From: Flavobacterium sp.
GTDB taxonomy: Bacteria > Bacteroidota > Bacteroidia > Flavobacteriales > Flavobacteriaceae
Length of the DNA: 64,000 nucleotides
Direction: 5' to 3'
NCBI RefSeq assembly: GCF_027482425.1
Contig: NZ_JAIXWA010000041.1
Span: 94,430-158,429, forward strand
Part shown: positions 35,041 to 43,531 of the stretch, piece by piece
Numbering within the stretch: the first letter of the stretch is position 1
Layout: every line of letters starts with the position of its first letter
Notes under the pieces: model-generated
The model's input: the letters and a program-made list of their open reading frames with translations, nothing else
What the model was told of the DNA's origin: nothing
Database searches by the model: none
Made by a program: the position numbers and the translations under genes

Positions 35041-36627
35041 CTACTCTTTGACCACTTTTCGGGTTACACGCTCACCAGAAGTTAATTTAACTTGTACGTA
35101 ATACACGCCTGCTTCAAGCGTGGACAAGTCGAGTGTTGCTACTTGATTTTGCTTGTAGATTTGTTTTCCTAAAGCATCAAAAACAACAACCTCATCATAG
35201 GTTTGACCCAAGTCTAAACTTGCTTTGGTCGGATTGGGATGCATAACAGGAAGAACCGTTTGCACCTCAGGTGTATTAAGCGCAATATAATCTTGATAGC
35301 GGTATAACACAGCACTTACCATTACGACCAATTTATTATCGCCTTGCAGGTGCGCAAATCGCGCCCAATCCCAAGCGGTCACATCGTTCAAATAATACCC
35401 ATTCGACATAAACGCAGTATCAAGTGTTGTATTTTCATTCAATTGTGCAATGATGTAATTGTACGAATTATTTTGGCGCACCGTCATGCATACAATATAC
35501 TTTCCGTTGGGCATTTGTAACAAATGATCAGCGATAATCCCAGGGTAATTTTCGGCACCAATGGTATTGTGATTCGGTACAGCAATATTCGTAAGATTTA
35601 CACCATCACCACTAAAAGAGGGGTCCAAAATTCCATTAGCATCCAATTTTCCAAAAGCCAAACCGCCCGTTATATTCAACCCACTTACCATTAAACTACC
35701 GTTTGACTGCGGGAAAATTCTTGCTGGATATGTTTTTCCTCCAAAAGCCAATTGGGCAATTCCACTGGTTCCAAAAGTGGTATTGAGTGTGCCATTGGGA
35801 GTAATTTTCATAACGGTCAAATTGGAACTTGAATTGGAAGGGATAACATTACCTAAAACGAGTATATTTCCATTTTCAGCTTCGTAGATTTCCGAGAAAC
35901 TATCGGTGCCAGTGAGCGGAGATTCAAAAATACCATTGACACCAAAAGTAGTATCCACAGCGCCTGCTTCTGTAAAGCGAATGGCTAATCCGCTGCCGTC
36001 GTAATTGGTTCCCCCTAAAAACCAATAATTATACCCCACAGCAATAATGCGCCCCTGACTATCAACATATACATCGGTTAATCGCTCATCGTTGGGATCG
36101 GCGCTATTTTCGACATAAGTATTCAAAATTCGCACTCCGTTTGTACCAAAACCGGTATCTTTCGTTCCGTTGGCATTCAATCGACAAATAAAAACACGGT
36201 AATCCGTTGAAAATCCGCCTAAGTTGTGACTGCGACCCACTAAGAGAATTTTTCCGTCACTTTGCACGGTAATTCCTGAAACATCAAATCGTTCAGCATG
36301 ATTGTTTGAGGTAAATAAAGCAATTCCATTGGTCCCAAATGTGGTATCTAAACTGCCATTTTGTAAATATTTTCGAACACCAATCGTTGGTGCTAAATTG
36401 GGAAACTGTGGACTGAAATTGGGATTCAAAGAATACGGTATCAATACTTTGTTGTCTGCAAAAAAATAATGGGCATTCGATACCCCATTAATTCCGCTGC
36501 TGTAAATATTCCCCGAGGGCAACCCTGTATCATTGACTCCTCCATTCCCATAGGTTGGATCCAATACCAATTGGGCCACAGCTAACGATGAAAAGCAAAA
36601 CAAAAAAAGAGCATAGATCTTTCGCAT
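35041..36627 (-). CDS. delta-60 repeat secreted protein with T9SS sorting signal
   Basis: 528 residues from ATG 36625-36627, supported by a promoter just upstream. Signal peptide (MRKIYALFLFCFSSLAVAQ), then at least five delta-60-type repeats of about 55-60 residues, each with a motif such as GSLDTTFGTNGI, GTKDTGFGTNGV, GAVDTTFGVNGI, GTLNTTFGTSGI and GILDPSFSGDGV. These repeats are predicted to form a beta-propeller. A type A T9SS sorting domain ends the protein (MHPNPTKASLDLGQ, DALGKQIYK, AGVYYVQVKL). Exported surface protein; ligand unknown. Confidence 0.87.
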   Translation of the reverse strand: MRKIYALFLFCFSSLAVAQLVLDPTYGNGGVNDTGLPSGNIYSSGINGVSNAHYFFADNKVLIPYSLNPNFSPQFPNLAPTIGVRKYLQNGSLDTTFGTNGIALFTSNNHAERFDVSGITVQSDGKILLVGRSHNLGGFSTDYRVFICRLNANGTKDTGFGTNGVRILNTYVENSADPNDERLTDVYVDSQGRIIAVGYNYWFLGGTNYDGSGLAIRFTEAGAVDTTFGVNGIFESPLTGTDSFSEIYEAENGNILVLGNVIPSNSSSNLTVMKITPNGTLNTTFGTSGIAQLAFGGKTYPARIFPQSNGSLMVSGLNITGGLAFGKLDANGILDPSFSGDGVNLTNIAVPNHNTIGAENYPGIIADHLLQMPNGKYIVCMTVRQNNSYNYIIAQLNENTTLDTAFMSNGYYLNDVTAWDWARFAHLQGDNKLVVMVSAVLYRYQDYIALNTPEVQTVLPVMHPNPTKASLDLGQTYDEVVVFDALGKQIYKQNQVATLDLSTLEAGVYYVQVKLTSGERVTRKVVKE

Positions 36628-36640
36628 AGCGTTTTTTTTA

Positions 36641-36670
36641 CAAATATAAAAGAAACGACACACAATCAAA
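36641..36670 (-). promoter_or_regulatory. promoter of the delta-60 repeat gene
   Basis: On the minus strand TTTG (36667-36670), 18 bases, then TATATTTG (36641-36648): a near-perfect match to the Bacteroidota sigma-A consensus, 14 bases before the start codon. Confidence 0.75.
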
Positions 36671-36722
36671 GTGTTAAACCCCCCAACCCTCTAATGTCTA
36701 ATATCCAACGACTAAAGTCTAA

Positions 36723-36754
36723 AAAAACCTGCCCCACCGAAGTGAACCAGGTTT
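36723..36754 (-). terminator. intrinsic terminator of metF
   Basis: Stem AAAACCTG/CAGGTTTT (36723-36730, 36747-36754) enclosing CACTTCGGTG on the minus strand, with a T-run; 27 bases past the metF stop. Confidence 0.82.
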
Positions 36755-36781
36755 TCGAATATAAAGGTTAGTTCGTAACGA

Positions 36782-37738
36782 TTAAAACACCTCTTGCGCA
36801 ATCGCCTTGATGTTGTCGGCTTTTCCCATCGAATAGTAATGCAATACGGGTACACCTGCCGCCAAGAGTTCTTTACTCTGTGCGATGCACCATTCAATAC
36901 CAATTTGCTTCACGGCATCGTTGTCTTTCGCGCGCACCACTTCCATAATCAAACTGTCGGGCAATTCCAGACTAAAACGGTGGGGAATCAAGTTCAATTG
37001 CTTTTTGGTCGCAATCGGTTTGAGTCCGGGAATGATGGGCACTTCAATTCCGGCTTTCCGACATTTGTCTACAAAGTCAAAAAACTTTTGGTTGTCAAAA
37101 AACATCTGCGTGATGATATAATCGGCGCCGTTCTTGATCTTTTGTTTCAAAAAATGAATATCTGAATCCAAACTAGGCGCTTCCATATGCTTTTCAGGAT
37201 AACCGGCAACTCCGATACAGAAATTGGTTTTGGCCGTATTTTTCAAATCCTCATCCAAGTAAATCCCTTGGTTCAGGTTGCTAATTTGCTCCACCAATTC
37301 TGAGGCATAATTGTTCCCGTCTTTCTCGGGTTTGAAATAGGTTTCTGTTTTCAATGCATCCCCACGAAGCGCCACCACATTGTCAATGCCGAGGAAATCC
37401 AAGTCAATCAACAAGTTTTCGGTATCTTCTTTGGTGAAACCGCCACACAACACGTGCGGAATCGCATCCACATCGTATTTCCCTTGAATCGCAGCACAAA
37501 TTCCTACCGTTCCCGGCCGTTTTTTCACGATTTTCTTTTGCAGTAAGCCGTTCCCCAATTCTTTGAATTCGTATTCTTCACGGTGGTAGGTCACGTCAAT
37601 AAAGGGGGGTTGAAACTCCATCAGCGGATCAATCCCGTCAAAAATCGACTGAATATTTTGGCCTTTCAACGGCGGTAAAATCTCAAAAGAAAACAACGGC
37701 TTTCCTTGAGCATTTTCGATATGTTGGGTTACTTTCAT
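36782..37738 (-). CDS. metF: methylenetetrahydrofolate reductase
   Basis: 318 residues, flavin-dependent TIM barrel. It reduces 5,10-methylene-THF to 5-methyl-THF, the methyl donor for MetH. Visible: FSFEILPPLKGQ (catalytic Glu), VDVTYHREE, NVVALRGD, and the later ADYIITQMFFD and PIIPGLKPI. It is third in the met block after the two metH modules, but a 326-bp gap with repeats separates it from metH. Confidence 0.95.
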   Translation of the reverse strand: MKVTQHIENAQGKPLFSFEILPPLKGQNIQSIFDGIDPLMEFQPPFIDVTYHREEYEFKELGNGLLQKKIVKKRPGTVGICAAIQGKYDVDAIPHVLCGGFTKEDTENLLIDLDFLGIDNVVALRGDALKTETYFKPEKDGNNYASELVEQISNLNQGIYLDEDLKNTAKTNFCIGVAGYPEKHMEAPSLDSDIHFLKQKIKNGADYIITQMFFDNQKFFDFVDKCRKAGIEVPIIPGLKPIATKKQLNLIPHRFSLELPDSLIMEVVRAKDNDAVKQIGIEWCIAQSKELLAAGVPVLHYYSMGKADNIKAIAQEVF

Positions 37739-38064
37739 CTATTTTAAATTATATATTTTGAATTTTAAATGAGTCGTTATTTAAAATTTTGTCTCCATTT
37801 TAAAGCCTGCCTGCCGGAGGTAAGTTTACTATTTCAAGTTTTATTTTTTGGGCGCGTCCCCGTTGAGGAACACCCTGCTTTTATTTACTTAGGAGCAACG
37901 GGGTCGGGTTATCCGCGGTGCACAGCACCTTGCTTCTACCCCTCGCGCACTCCCTGCACTAAACACCAGTCACTACAGACTAAAGTCCAAAGTCTAAAGT
38001 CTAACGACTAGTCACTAATTACTAGTCACTAAACTCCACCTTTGGGGGCTGGGGGGCTGGGGGG
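37739..38064. other. repeat-filled gap between metF and metH
   Basis: No gene. It holds AT-rich words near metF, a GCCTGCCTGCCGGAGG box (about 37805), structured repeat copy B (37850-37951), a degenerate run of AGTCTAAAGTCTAA/ACTAGTCACTA words (about 37965-38035), and three G-rich units (GGGGGGCT) ending on the metH stop codon. Such material inside what is otherwise an operon is unusual. Confidence 0.7.
37850..37951 (+). repeat. dispersed structured repeat, copy B
   Basis: Plus-strand copy sharing, in order, GGGCGCGTCCCCG, GGGGTCGGGT and CCCCTCGCGCA with copy A at 13824-13952, while the sequence between the boxes differs. This conservation of ends with variable interior suggests conserved RNA/DNA structure rather than recent duplication. 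Confidence 0.7.
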
Positions 38065-38067
38065 CTA
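37965..38067. repeat. degenerate tandem words and G-rich triplet repeat
   Basis: Words such as AAAGTCTAAAGTCTAACGAC and ACTAGTCACTA, followed by GGGGGCT/GGGGGGCT/GGGGGGCT ending at the metH stop codon (38065-38067). The related stretch ACCCCCCAACCCTC at about 36675 lies on the other side of metF. Confidence 0.65.
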
Positions 38068-40773
38068 ATCCGCCACATTCGGCGCCAACCACTTATGCGC
38101 CACCTCCACCGAAACGCCACGACGTTGGGCATAATCCTCCACTTGATCCGCTTTGATTTTCCCGAGTCCGAAGTACTTACTTTCCGGATGCGCAAAATAA
38201 TACCCCGACACCGAAGCGGCCGGCCACATCGCCATGCTTTCCGTCAAGGTAACCCCAATGCGTTCTTCGACTTGCAAAAGGTTCCACATCGTCGGTTTCT
38301 CTAAATGGTCGGGACAAGCGGGATAGCCTGGCGCGGGACGGATTCCTTTATAATCTTCCGAAATCAAAGCTTGGTTGTCCAACTGTTCGTCGCTGGCGTA
38401 GCCCCAAATTTCTTTCCGCACTTTCAAATGCAAATATTCCGCAAAAGCTTCGGCCAAGCGATCGCCCAAGGCTTTCACCATAATTGCGTGGTAATCGTCT
38501 AACTCTTTTTCAAAAGCGGCAGCCCTTTCATCGACTCCAAATCCGGTAGTCACACAAAAACAGCCGATATAATCTTGAATTCCTGTTCCCTTCGGTGCGA
38601 TAAAGTCGGCCAAGGCGATATTGGGAGCGCCAACATTTTTCTTCAACTGCTGACGCAGGGTTAGAAAAGTTGTTGGTTGTGGGTTGTAGGTAGCTGGCAG
38701 TACTTCGATATCATCGTCGTTGACCGTATTCGCTGGGAAAATACCCACCAATCCTTTGGCGGTAAACCAGTTTTCGTCAACGATTTGCGCCAACATTTTT
38801 TGGGCATCGTCAAACAACTGCTGGGCTTGTTCGCCCACAACCTCATCCTTCAATATCGCGGGGTATTTCCCAAACAACTGCCACGAATGAAAGAAGGGTG
38901 TCCAGTCGATAAACGGCACCAAATCCGCTAAGGTCACCTGCACCTCTTGCACTCCAATGAAATTCGGTTTTGCCGGTTGGTAACGGGACCAATCCAATTG
39001 CAATTTATTGGCGCGCGCCTCCGCGATTCGCAAGTATTCTTTCTCTCGACTGCGGTTCAAATACCCTTCGCGCAATTGATCGTATTCCTCGCGAATCTGT
39101 TCGGCATACGTTGCTTTGTTTTCAGGTTGCAACAAATTACTCGCCACCGTTACGGCACGCGAAGCATCGTTCACATGGACTACACTCCCGGTATATTCGG
39201 GGGCAATCTTCACGGCAGTATGTGCCCGCGAAGTCGTTGCGCCACCAATCATAATCGGGATCGAAATGTTCAAGCGTTCCATTTCTTTGGCGAGGTACAC
39301 CATTTCGTCCAAGGACGGCGTAATCAAACCGCTCAATCCGATAATATCTACATTTTCGGTAACAGCCGTTTGTATAATTTTCTCTGGCGGTACCATGACC
39401 CCCAAGTCAATAATTTCAAAGTTATTACAGGCCAAGACCACAGATACAATGTTTTTTCCAATATCGTGTACGTCGCCTTTTACAGTAGCCATGAGCACCT
39501 TTCCAGCCCCCGCCGACTGACCATCTTTGCTGGCTTCAATAAATGGCAACAAATAGGCCACTGCTTTTTTCATGACCCGAGCCGATTTCACCACTTGAGG
39601 TAAAAACATTTTCCCTGAGCCAAATAAATCGCCCACGACATTCATTCCGTTCATCAAATGCTGTTCGATAACCTGTATGGGGCGGTCTACCAGTTGACGT
39701 GCTTCTTCGACATCCTGTTCGATAAACTCGTCCAATCCTTTTACTAAGGAATGCGTAAGGCGCTCTTGTATCGTACCGTTGCGCCATTCTTGCACGACTT
39801 TATCGGTTGTTTTGGTATCTGCTTTTAAGTTTTCGGCATAATCCAGCAAGCGTTCGGTCGCATCATCACGACGGTCGAGCAACACATCTTCCACATAGGT
39901 GAGCAATTCGGGTTCGATTTCGTCATAAATTTCCAACATCTCCGGATTCACAATGCCCATCGTCATACCGTGTTGGATGGCATGGTAAAGGAAGGCCGAG
40001 TGCATGGCTTCGCGTACTTTATCATTGCCACGAAATGAGAACGACACATTACTTACGCCGCCCGATATGTGTGCATGGGGTAAATTTTCACGGATCCATT
40101 TCGTCGCCAAAAAGAAGTCCACTGCATTGCGGCGGTGTTCCTCCATACCTGTCGCGACTGGGAAAATATTGGGATCAAAAATGATATCGGTAGGCGGAAA
40201 ACCGACTTGGTTCACCAAGATATCATAACTGCGTTTACAGATTTCAATACGGCGTTCATAAGTATCCGCCTGACCGACTTCATCAAAAGCCATGACAATC
40301 ACCGCAGCGCCGTAGCGTTTAATCAATTTGGCATGGTGGATAAAAGCGGCTTCACCTTCTTTCAACGAAATCGAGTTCACTACCCCTTTTCCTTGAATAA
40401 CTTTGAGTCCAGCTTCAATGATTTCCCACTTCGAACTGTCGATCATCACGGGAACACGGGCAATATCGGGTTCGGCGGCAATCAAATTCAGGAATTTGGT
40501 CATGGCTTCTACGCCATCGAGCATCCCTTCGTCCATATTGACGTCGATGATTTGCGCACCGCCTTCTACTTGGGCGCGGGCGATATCTACTGCTGCTTCG
40601 TAATTTCCTTCTTTAATCAAGCGTAAAAACTTGCGCGAACCCGTAACATTAGTCCGTTCCCCTACGTTTACAAAGTTGGTTTCTGGGGTTATGATTAAAG
40701 GTTCGAGACCAGATAACCGTAAGTATTGGGTTGTCGGTTGTCGGTTGTCGGTTGTTGGTATATCCTTACTCAT
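38065..40773 (-). CDS. metH: methionine synthase, pterin-, cobalamin- and SAM-binding modules
   Basis: 902 residues, the larger half of a split MetH. Domains: pterin-binding TIM barrel (about 20-300, [30 protein letters not shown]), cobalamin cap and B12-binding domain (about 330-580, with the His ligand in [11 protein letters not shown] and later [13 protein letters not shown]), and the reactivation domain (about 600-900, [12 protein letters not shown]). It transfers the methyl group from methyl-THF through B12 to homocysteine bound by module 1. It starts eight bases after module 1. The N-terminus (about residues 6-16, TTDNRQPTT) is encoded by four tandem CAACCGA-like heptamers, and a similar tract occurs near 38680. 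Confidence 0.95.
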   Translation of the reverse strand: MSKDIPTTDNRQPTTQYLRLSGLEPLIITPETNFVNVGERTNVTGSRKFLRLIKEGNYEAAVDIARAQVEGGAQIIDVNMDEGMLDGVEAMTKFLNLIAAEPDIARVPVMIDSSKWEIIEAGLKVIQGKGVVNSISLKEGEAAFIHHAKLIKRYGAAVIVMAFDEVGQADTYERRIEICKRSYDILVNQVGFPPTDIIFDPNIFPVATGMEEHRRNAVDFFLATKWIRENLPHAHISGGVSNVSFSFRGNDKVREAMHSAFLYHAIQHGMTMGIVNPEMLEIYDEIEPELLTYVEDVLLDRRDDATERLLDYAENLKADTKTTDKVVQEWRNGTIQERLTHSLVKGLDEFIEQDVEEARQLVDRPIQVIEQHLMNGMNVVGDLFGSGKMFLPQVVKSARVMKKAVAYLLPFIEASKDGQSAGAGKVLMATVKGDVHDIGKNIVSVVLACNNFEIIDLGVMVPPEKIIQTAVTENVDIIGLSGLITPSLDEMVYLAKEMERLNISIPIMIGGATTSRAHTAVKIAPEYTGSVVHVNDASRAVTVASNLLQPENKATYAEQIREEYDQLREGYLNRSREKEYLRIAEARANKLQLDWSRYQPAKPNFIGVQEVQVTLADLVPFIDWTPFFHSWQLFGKYPAILKDEVVGEQAQQLFDDAQKMLAQIVDENWFTAKGLVGIFPANTVNDDDIEVLPATYNPQPTTFLTLRQQLKKNVGAPNIALADFIAPKGTGIQDYIGCFCVTTGFGVDERAAAFEKELDDYHAIMVKALGDRLAEAFAEYLHLKVRKEIWGYASDEQLDNQALISEDYKGIRPAPGYPACPDHLEKPTMWNLLQVEERIGVTLTESMAMWPAASVSGYYFAHPESKYFGLGKIKADQVEDYAQRRGVSVEVAHKWLAPNVAD

Positions 40774-40780
40774 AATACGC

Positions 40781-41791
40781 TTATAATCGGGCTACTGATG
40801 ACTGTAAACTGCTTTCGGTTCTCGGCTGATATTCAGCAGCCACTTGTGCAATCGCACGAATATGCTCGGGCGTAGTGCCGCAACACCCCCCAATGATATT
40901 CACTAAGTTTTCGTTTAAATACTCGCGGATTAACGCTTGCATTTCTTCTGGTGTTTGGTCGTATTGTCCGAAGGCATTGGGTAACCCGGCATTCGGATGT
41001 GCCGAAATATTGAGTTGGGTATGTTGCCCCAAGCGTTTTAAATAAGGTTTCAACTGATCGGCACCGAGCGCACAATTGAAGCCTACACTCAACAACGGAA
41101 TGTGTGCAATCGAAATCAAAAAGGCTTCTACCGTTTGCCCGGATAAGGTTCGACCCGAAGCATCAGTAATCGTTCCTGAAACCATCACGGGAATATCGGA
41201 TTGGCGTTCTTCTTTCACTTCTTCAATCGCAAACAAGGCGGCTTTCGCGTTGAGCGTATCAAAAATCGTTTCGACCAAAAGTAAATCAGCACCTCCATCG
41301 ATAAGGGCTTCCACTTGTTGTCGGTAAGCGATACGCAAATCGTCAAAGGTTACGGCGCGATACCCGGGATCATTGACATTGGGACTCATACTCGCAGTTC
41401 GGTTAGTAGGGCCAATGGAACCGGCTACAAAACGCGGTTTGTCAGTAAATTCGTCGGTGACTTCACGGGCAATTTTAGCCGATTGATAATTGAGTTCGTA
41501 CACCAAATCCTCCATGTGGTAATCGGCCATTCCGATGGTAGTTCCCGAAAACGTATTGGTTTCCACAATATCGGCACCGGCTTCAAAATAGGCACGGTGT
41601 ACCGCTTTTACGGCTTCGGGTTGGGTAATCGAAAGCAAGTCGTTATTTCCTTTTAAAGGATGCGGAAAATCCTTAAAGCGTTCGCCTCGAAAATCGGCTT
41701 CTTCAAAGGCATTGCGTTGCAACATAGTACCCATAGCGCCGTCGAGCACAAGGATGCGTTGTTTTAGAATTTCATTGATGTTAGTTCGCAT
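40781..41791 (-). CDS. metH: methionine synthase, homocysteine-binding module
   Basis: 336 residues, the N-terminal Hcy domain of MetH encoded separately. Motifs: [11 protein letters not shown] at the start, [12 protein letters not shown], and zinc ligands in [11 protein letters not shown] and [11 protein letters not shown]. MetH split into two genes is usual in Flavobacteria. It is the first gene behind a SAM-I riboswitch. The start codon is ATG 41789-41791, directly after a hairpin arm of the leader. Confidence 0.94.
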   Translation of the reverse strand: MRTNINEILKQRILVLDGAMGTMLQRNAFEEADFRGERFKDFPHPLKGNNDLLSITQPEAVKAVHRAYFEAGADIVETNTFSGTTIGMADYHMEDLVYELNYQSAKIAREVTDEFTDKPRFVAGSIGPTNRTASMSPNVNDPGYRAVTFDDLRIAYRQQVEALIDGGADLLLVETIFDTLNAKAALFAIEEVKEERQSDIPVMVSGTITDASGRTLSGQTVEAFLISIAHIPLLSVGFNCALGADQLKPYLKRLGQHTQLNISAHPNAGLPNAFGQYDQTPEEMQALIREYLNENLVNIIGGCCGTTPEHIRAIAQVAAEYQPRTESSLQSSVARL

Positions 41792-41792
41792 A

Positions 41793-41822
41793 CTGATAAC
41801 AGTTCGGTTGGGGCGTTATCAG
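41793..41822 (-). promoter_or_regulatory. candidate expression-platform hairpin at the metH start
   Basis: Perfect 8-bp inverted repeat CTGATAAC/GTTATCAG (41815-41822 and 41793-41800 in plus coordinates) ending one base before the metH ATG. One arm uses the 3' strand of riboswitch P1, so this hairpin and P1 cannot form together. Confidence 0.5.
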
Positions 41823-41949
41823 GAAAGAGAGGATTCTCCTAAGTTATCTTTTTCTGAAAAAATCAGAATAGAATGTAGCACCTTCCTCAAGGTTGAGGGG
41901 TTGCTAAGCGTTCGTAGGGTCTATTCCCTCCCGCTTTCGTGATAACGCC
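41812..41949 (-). promoter_or_regulatory. SAM-I (S-box) riboswitch in the metH leader
   Basis: Read on the minus strand. The P1 stem is GGCGTTATC (41941-41949) with GATAACGCC (41812-41820). The S-box core elements follow in order: GGGAGGGA, AGCAACC (41899-41905), then AGGTGCTA (about 41876-41883). A P4 hairpin TTCTGA/TCAGAA (41852-41857, 41863-41868) closes the structure. This is the canonical order and core sequence of SAM-I aptamers. It sits between a good promoter and metH, so methionine synthesis should respond to SAM. Confidence 0.88.
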
Positions 41950-41968
41950 ATTATTTTTAAGAACAATG

Positions 41969-42000
41969 CAAAGGTAAGACAAGAAAAACCTCATTTCAAA
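41969..42000 (-). promoter_or_regulatory. promoter of the metH operon
   Basis: On the minus strand TTTG (41997-42000), 20 bases, TACCTTTG (41969-41976), fitting the Bacteroidota consensus; transcription would start about 10-15 bases before the SAM-I aptamer. Confidence 0.72.
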
Positions 42001-42020
42001 ATAATTATTTGAAAAAAAGC

Positions 42021-42032
42021 GCAAACGTTTGC
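42021..42032. promoter_or_regulatory. 12-nt palindrome GCAAACGTTTGC between the met promoters
   Basis: Perfect inverted repeat located between the metH and metK promoters. It has the CAAACGTTTG core typical of LacI/PurR-type operators. No such regulator gene lies in the window, so the role is only suggested. Confidence 0.4.
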
Positions 42033-42050
42033 AAAAAATTTAAAGATATA

Positions 42051-42084
42051 TTTGGATTTATTGGAATTGATTTTCATAAATTTG
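42051..42084 (+). promoter_or_regulatory. promoter of metK
   Basis: TTTG (42051-42054) and TAAATTTG (42077-42084), 22 bases apart, slightly longer than the usual spacer; the -7 box is exact. The transcript would begin just before the SAM-II motif. Confidence 0.55.
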
Positions 42085-42097
42085 CAACCGAAAAATA

Positions 42098-42171
42098 GAA
42101 GAGGAGAAATTTGTTCTGATTGCAACCTCGTAAAAAAATGCTAAAGCAGTAATTCTTCTTTAGTTGTTGCA
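42098..42171 (+). promoter_or_regulatory. SAM-II riboswitch in the metK leader
   Basis: The segment 42101-42150 matches the SAM-II pseudoknot pattern. P1 is GAGG (42101-42104) with CCTC (42126-42129). The conserved loop is GATTGCAACC, then the A-rich linker and TGCTAAAGC (42139-42147), with CTG/CAG pairing for P2. Downstream, CTTTAG (42158-42163) and GTTGCA (42166-42171) complement the core CTAAAG and TGCAAC, which looks like an expression platform. Ends about 50 bases before metK. Confidence 0.8.
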
Positions 42172-42223
42172 CCACCCTTTTTTCCCTCTTATCATTTAAA
42201 ACAAAAATTTTAAAGGTATAATT

Positions 42224-43474
42224 ATGGCTTATTTATTTACTTCTGAGTCGGTAAGTGAAGGACACCCAGACAAAGTGGCGGATCAGATTTCTGACGCGTT
42301 AATTGACAACTTTTTAGCATTTGATGCTGATTCCAAAGTAGCTTGTGAAACATTGGTGACTACGGGACAAGTAATTTTGGCGGGTGAGGTAAAATCTAAC
42401 ACCTATTTGGATGTGCAGCAAATCGCACGCGATGTCATCAAGAAAATTGGGTACACCAAAAGCGAATACATGTTTGAAGCCAATTCATGTGGTGTGCTTT
42501 CAGCGATTCACGAGCAATCGGCAGACATTAACCAGGGGGTAGATCGTGCTACCAAAGAAGAGCAAGGTGCGGGTGACCAAGGAATGATGTTTGGATATGC
42601 CACCAATGAAACCAACAATTACATGCCGTTGGCGTTGGATTTATCACATGCGTTATTAATCGAATTGGCGAACTTACGTCGTGAAAACAATGAAATTACC
42701 TATTTACGTCCGGATGCGAAGTCGCAGGTAACTTTAGAGTACTCAGACGATAACAAACCGCAACGTATTGACGCGATTGTGATTTCGACTCAACACGACG
42801 ACTTCGACCAAGAAGAGGCGATGTTGGCCAAAATCAAGAAAGACATGATCGAAATCTTGATTCCACGCGTTAAAGCGAAATACCCACAATACGCCCATTT
42901 ATTTAACGACGATATCACGTACCACATCAACCCAACCGGGAAATTCGTAATCGGTGGACCACACGGAGATACCGGATTAACGGGTCGTAAAATCATCGTG
43001 GATACGTACGGTGGAAAAGGCGCTCACGGTGGTGGTGCTTTCTCTGGAAAAGACCCAAGTAAAGTAGACCGTTCGGCAGCCTATGCCACCCGTCACATTG
43101 CGAAAAACTTAGTAGCTGCTGGTTTGTGTGACGAAGTTTTGGTACAAGTATCTTATGCGATTGGGGTAGCGAAACCTACTTCAATTAACGTAAACACTTA
43201 CGGTACTGCTAAAGTCGACATGAAAGACGGCGATATCAGCAAAATTGTGGAAACGATTTTTGACATGCGTCCTTACTACATCGAGCAACGTTTGAAATTA
43301 CGTAATCCTATTTATAGTGAGACGGCAGCTTATGGCCATATGGGACGTACACCTGAAGTAGTAACCAAAACCTTCAAATCGCCGGATGGGCAAACCAAAA
43401 CCGTAGAAGTTGAATTGTTTACTTGGGAAATATTAGACCACGTAGAAAATGTAAAAGCGGCTTTTAACTTATAG
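42224..43474 (+). CDS. metK: S-adenosylmethionine synthetase
   Basis: 416 residues. It makes SAM from methionine and ATP in the cytoplasm. Signature sequences: [18 protein letters not shown] at the N-terminus, [12 protein letters not shown] (about 117-128), [20 protein letters not shown] and [19 protein letters not shown]. It is divergent from the metH operon, preceded by a SAM-II riboswitch and followed by a strong terminator. Confidence 0.97.
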   Translation: MAYLFTSESVSEGHPDKVADQISDALIDNFLAFDADSKVACETLVTTGQVILAGEVKSNTYLDVQQIARDVIKKIGYTKSEYMFEANSCGVLSAIHEQSADINQGVDRATKEEQGAGDQGMMFGYATNETNNYMPLALDLSHALLIELANLRRENNEITYLRPDAKSQVTLEYSDDNKPQRIDAIVISTQHDDFDQEEAMLAKIKKDMIEILIPRVKAKYPQYAHLFNDDITYHINPTGKFVIGGPHGDTGLTGRKIIVDTYGGKGAHGGGAFSGKDPSKVDRSAAYATRHIAKNLVAAGLCDEVLVQVSYAIGVAKPTSINVNTYGTAKVDMKDGDISKIVETIFDMRPYYIEQRLKLRNPIYSETAAYGHMGRTPEVVTKTFKSPDGQTKTVEVELFTWEILDHVENVKAAFNL

Positions 43475-43493
43475 TAATTTTACTTTATTGAAT

Positions 43494-43530
43494 AAAAAAA
43501 ACCTGACTCACGAAAAGTCAGGTTTTTTTG
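43494..43530. terminator. bidirectional terminator between metK and a beta-barrel gene
   Basis: Stem ACCTGACT/AGTCAGGT (43501-43508, 43516-43523) with an A-run on the left and a T-run on the right, between two convergent genes, so it can serve both. Confidence 0.9.
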
Positions 43531-43531
43531 T

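Larger units (their letters stand above)
41792..42223. other. divergent metH/metK control region
   Basis: 432 bases holding, from left to right: the metH leader with a SAM-I riboswitch, the metH promoter, a 12-nt palindrome (42021-42032), the metK promoter and the metK leader with a SAM-II riboswitch. Each part is described separately. No protein-coding gene is seen. Confidence 0.75.

Noticed and set aside
37965..38040. Possible CRISPR-like array
   Set aside because: Repeat words are short and degenerate, without regular spacers or cas genes.
38040..38067. G-quadruplex at the metH stop
   Set aside because: Only three G-runs in tandem; a four-run quadruplex would need splitting of the longer runs, so not claimed.
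38947..39603. 218-codon plus-strand frame opposite metH
   Set aside because: Antisense to the cobalamin/reactivation part of MetH; no motif, no promoter.
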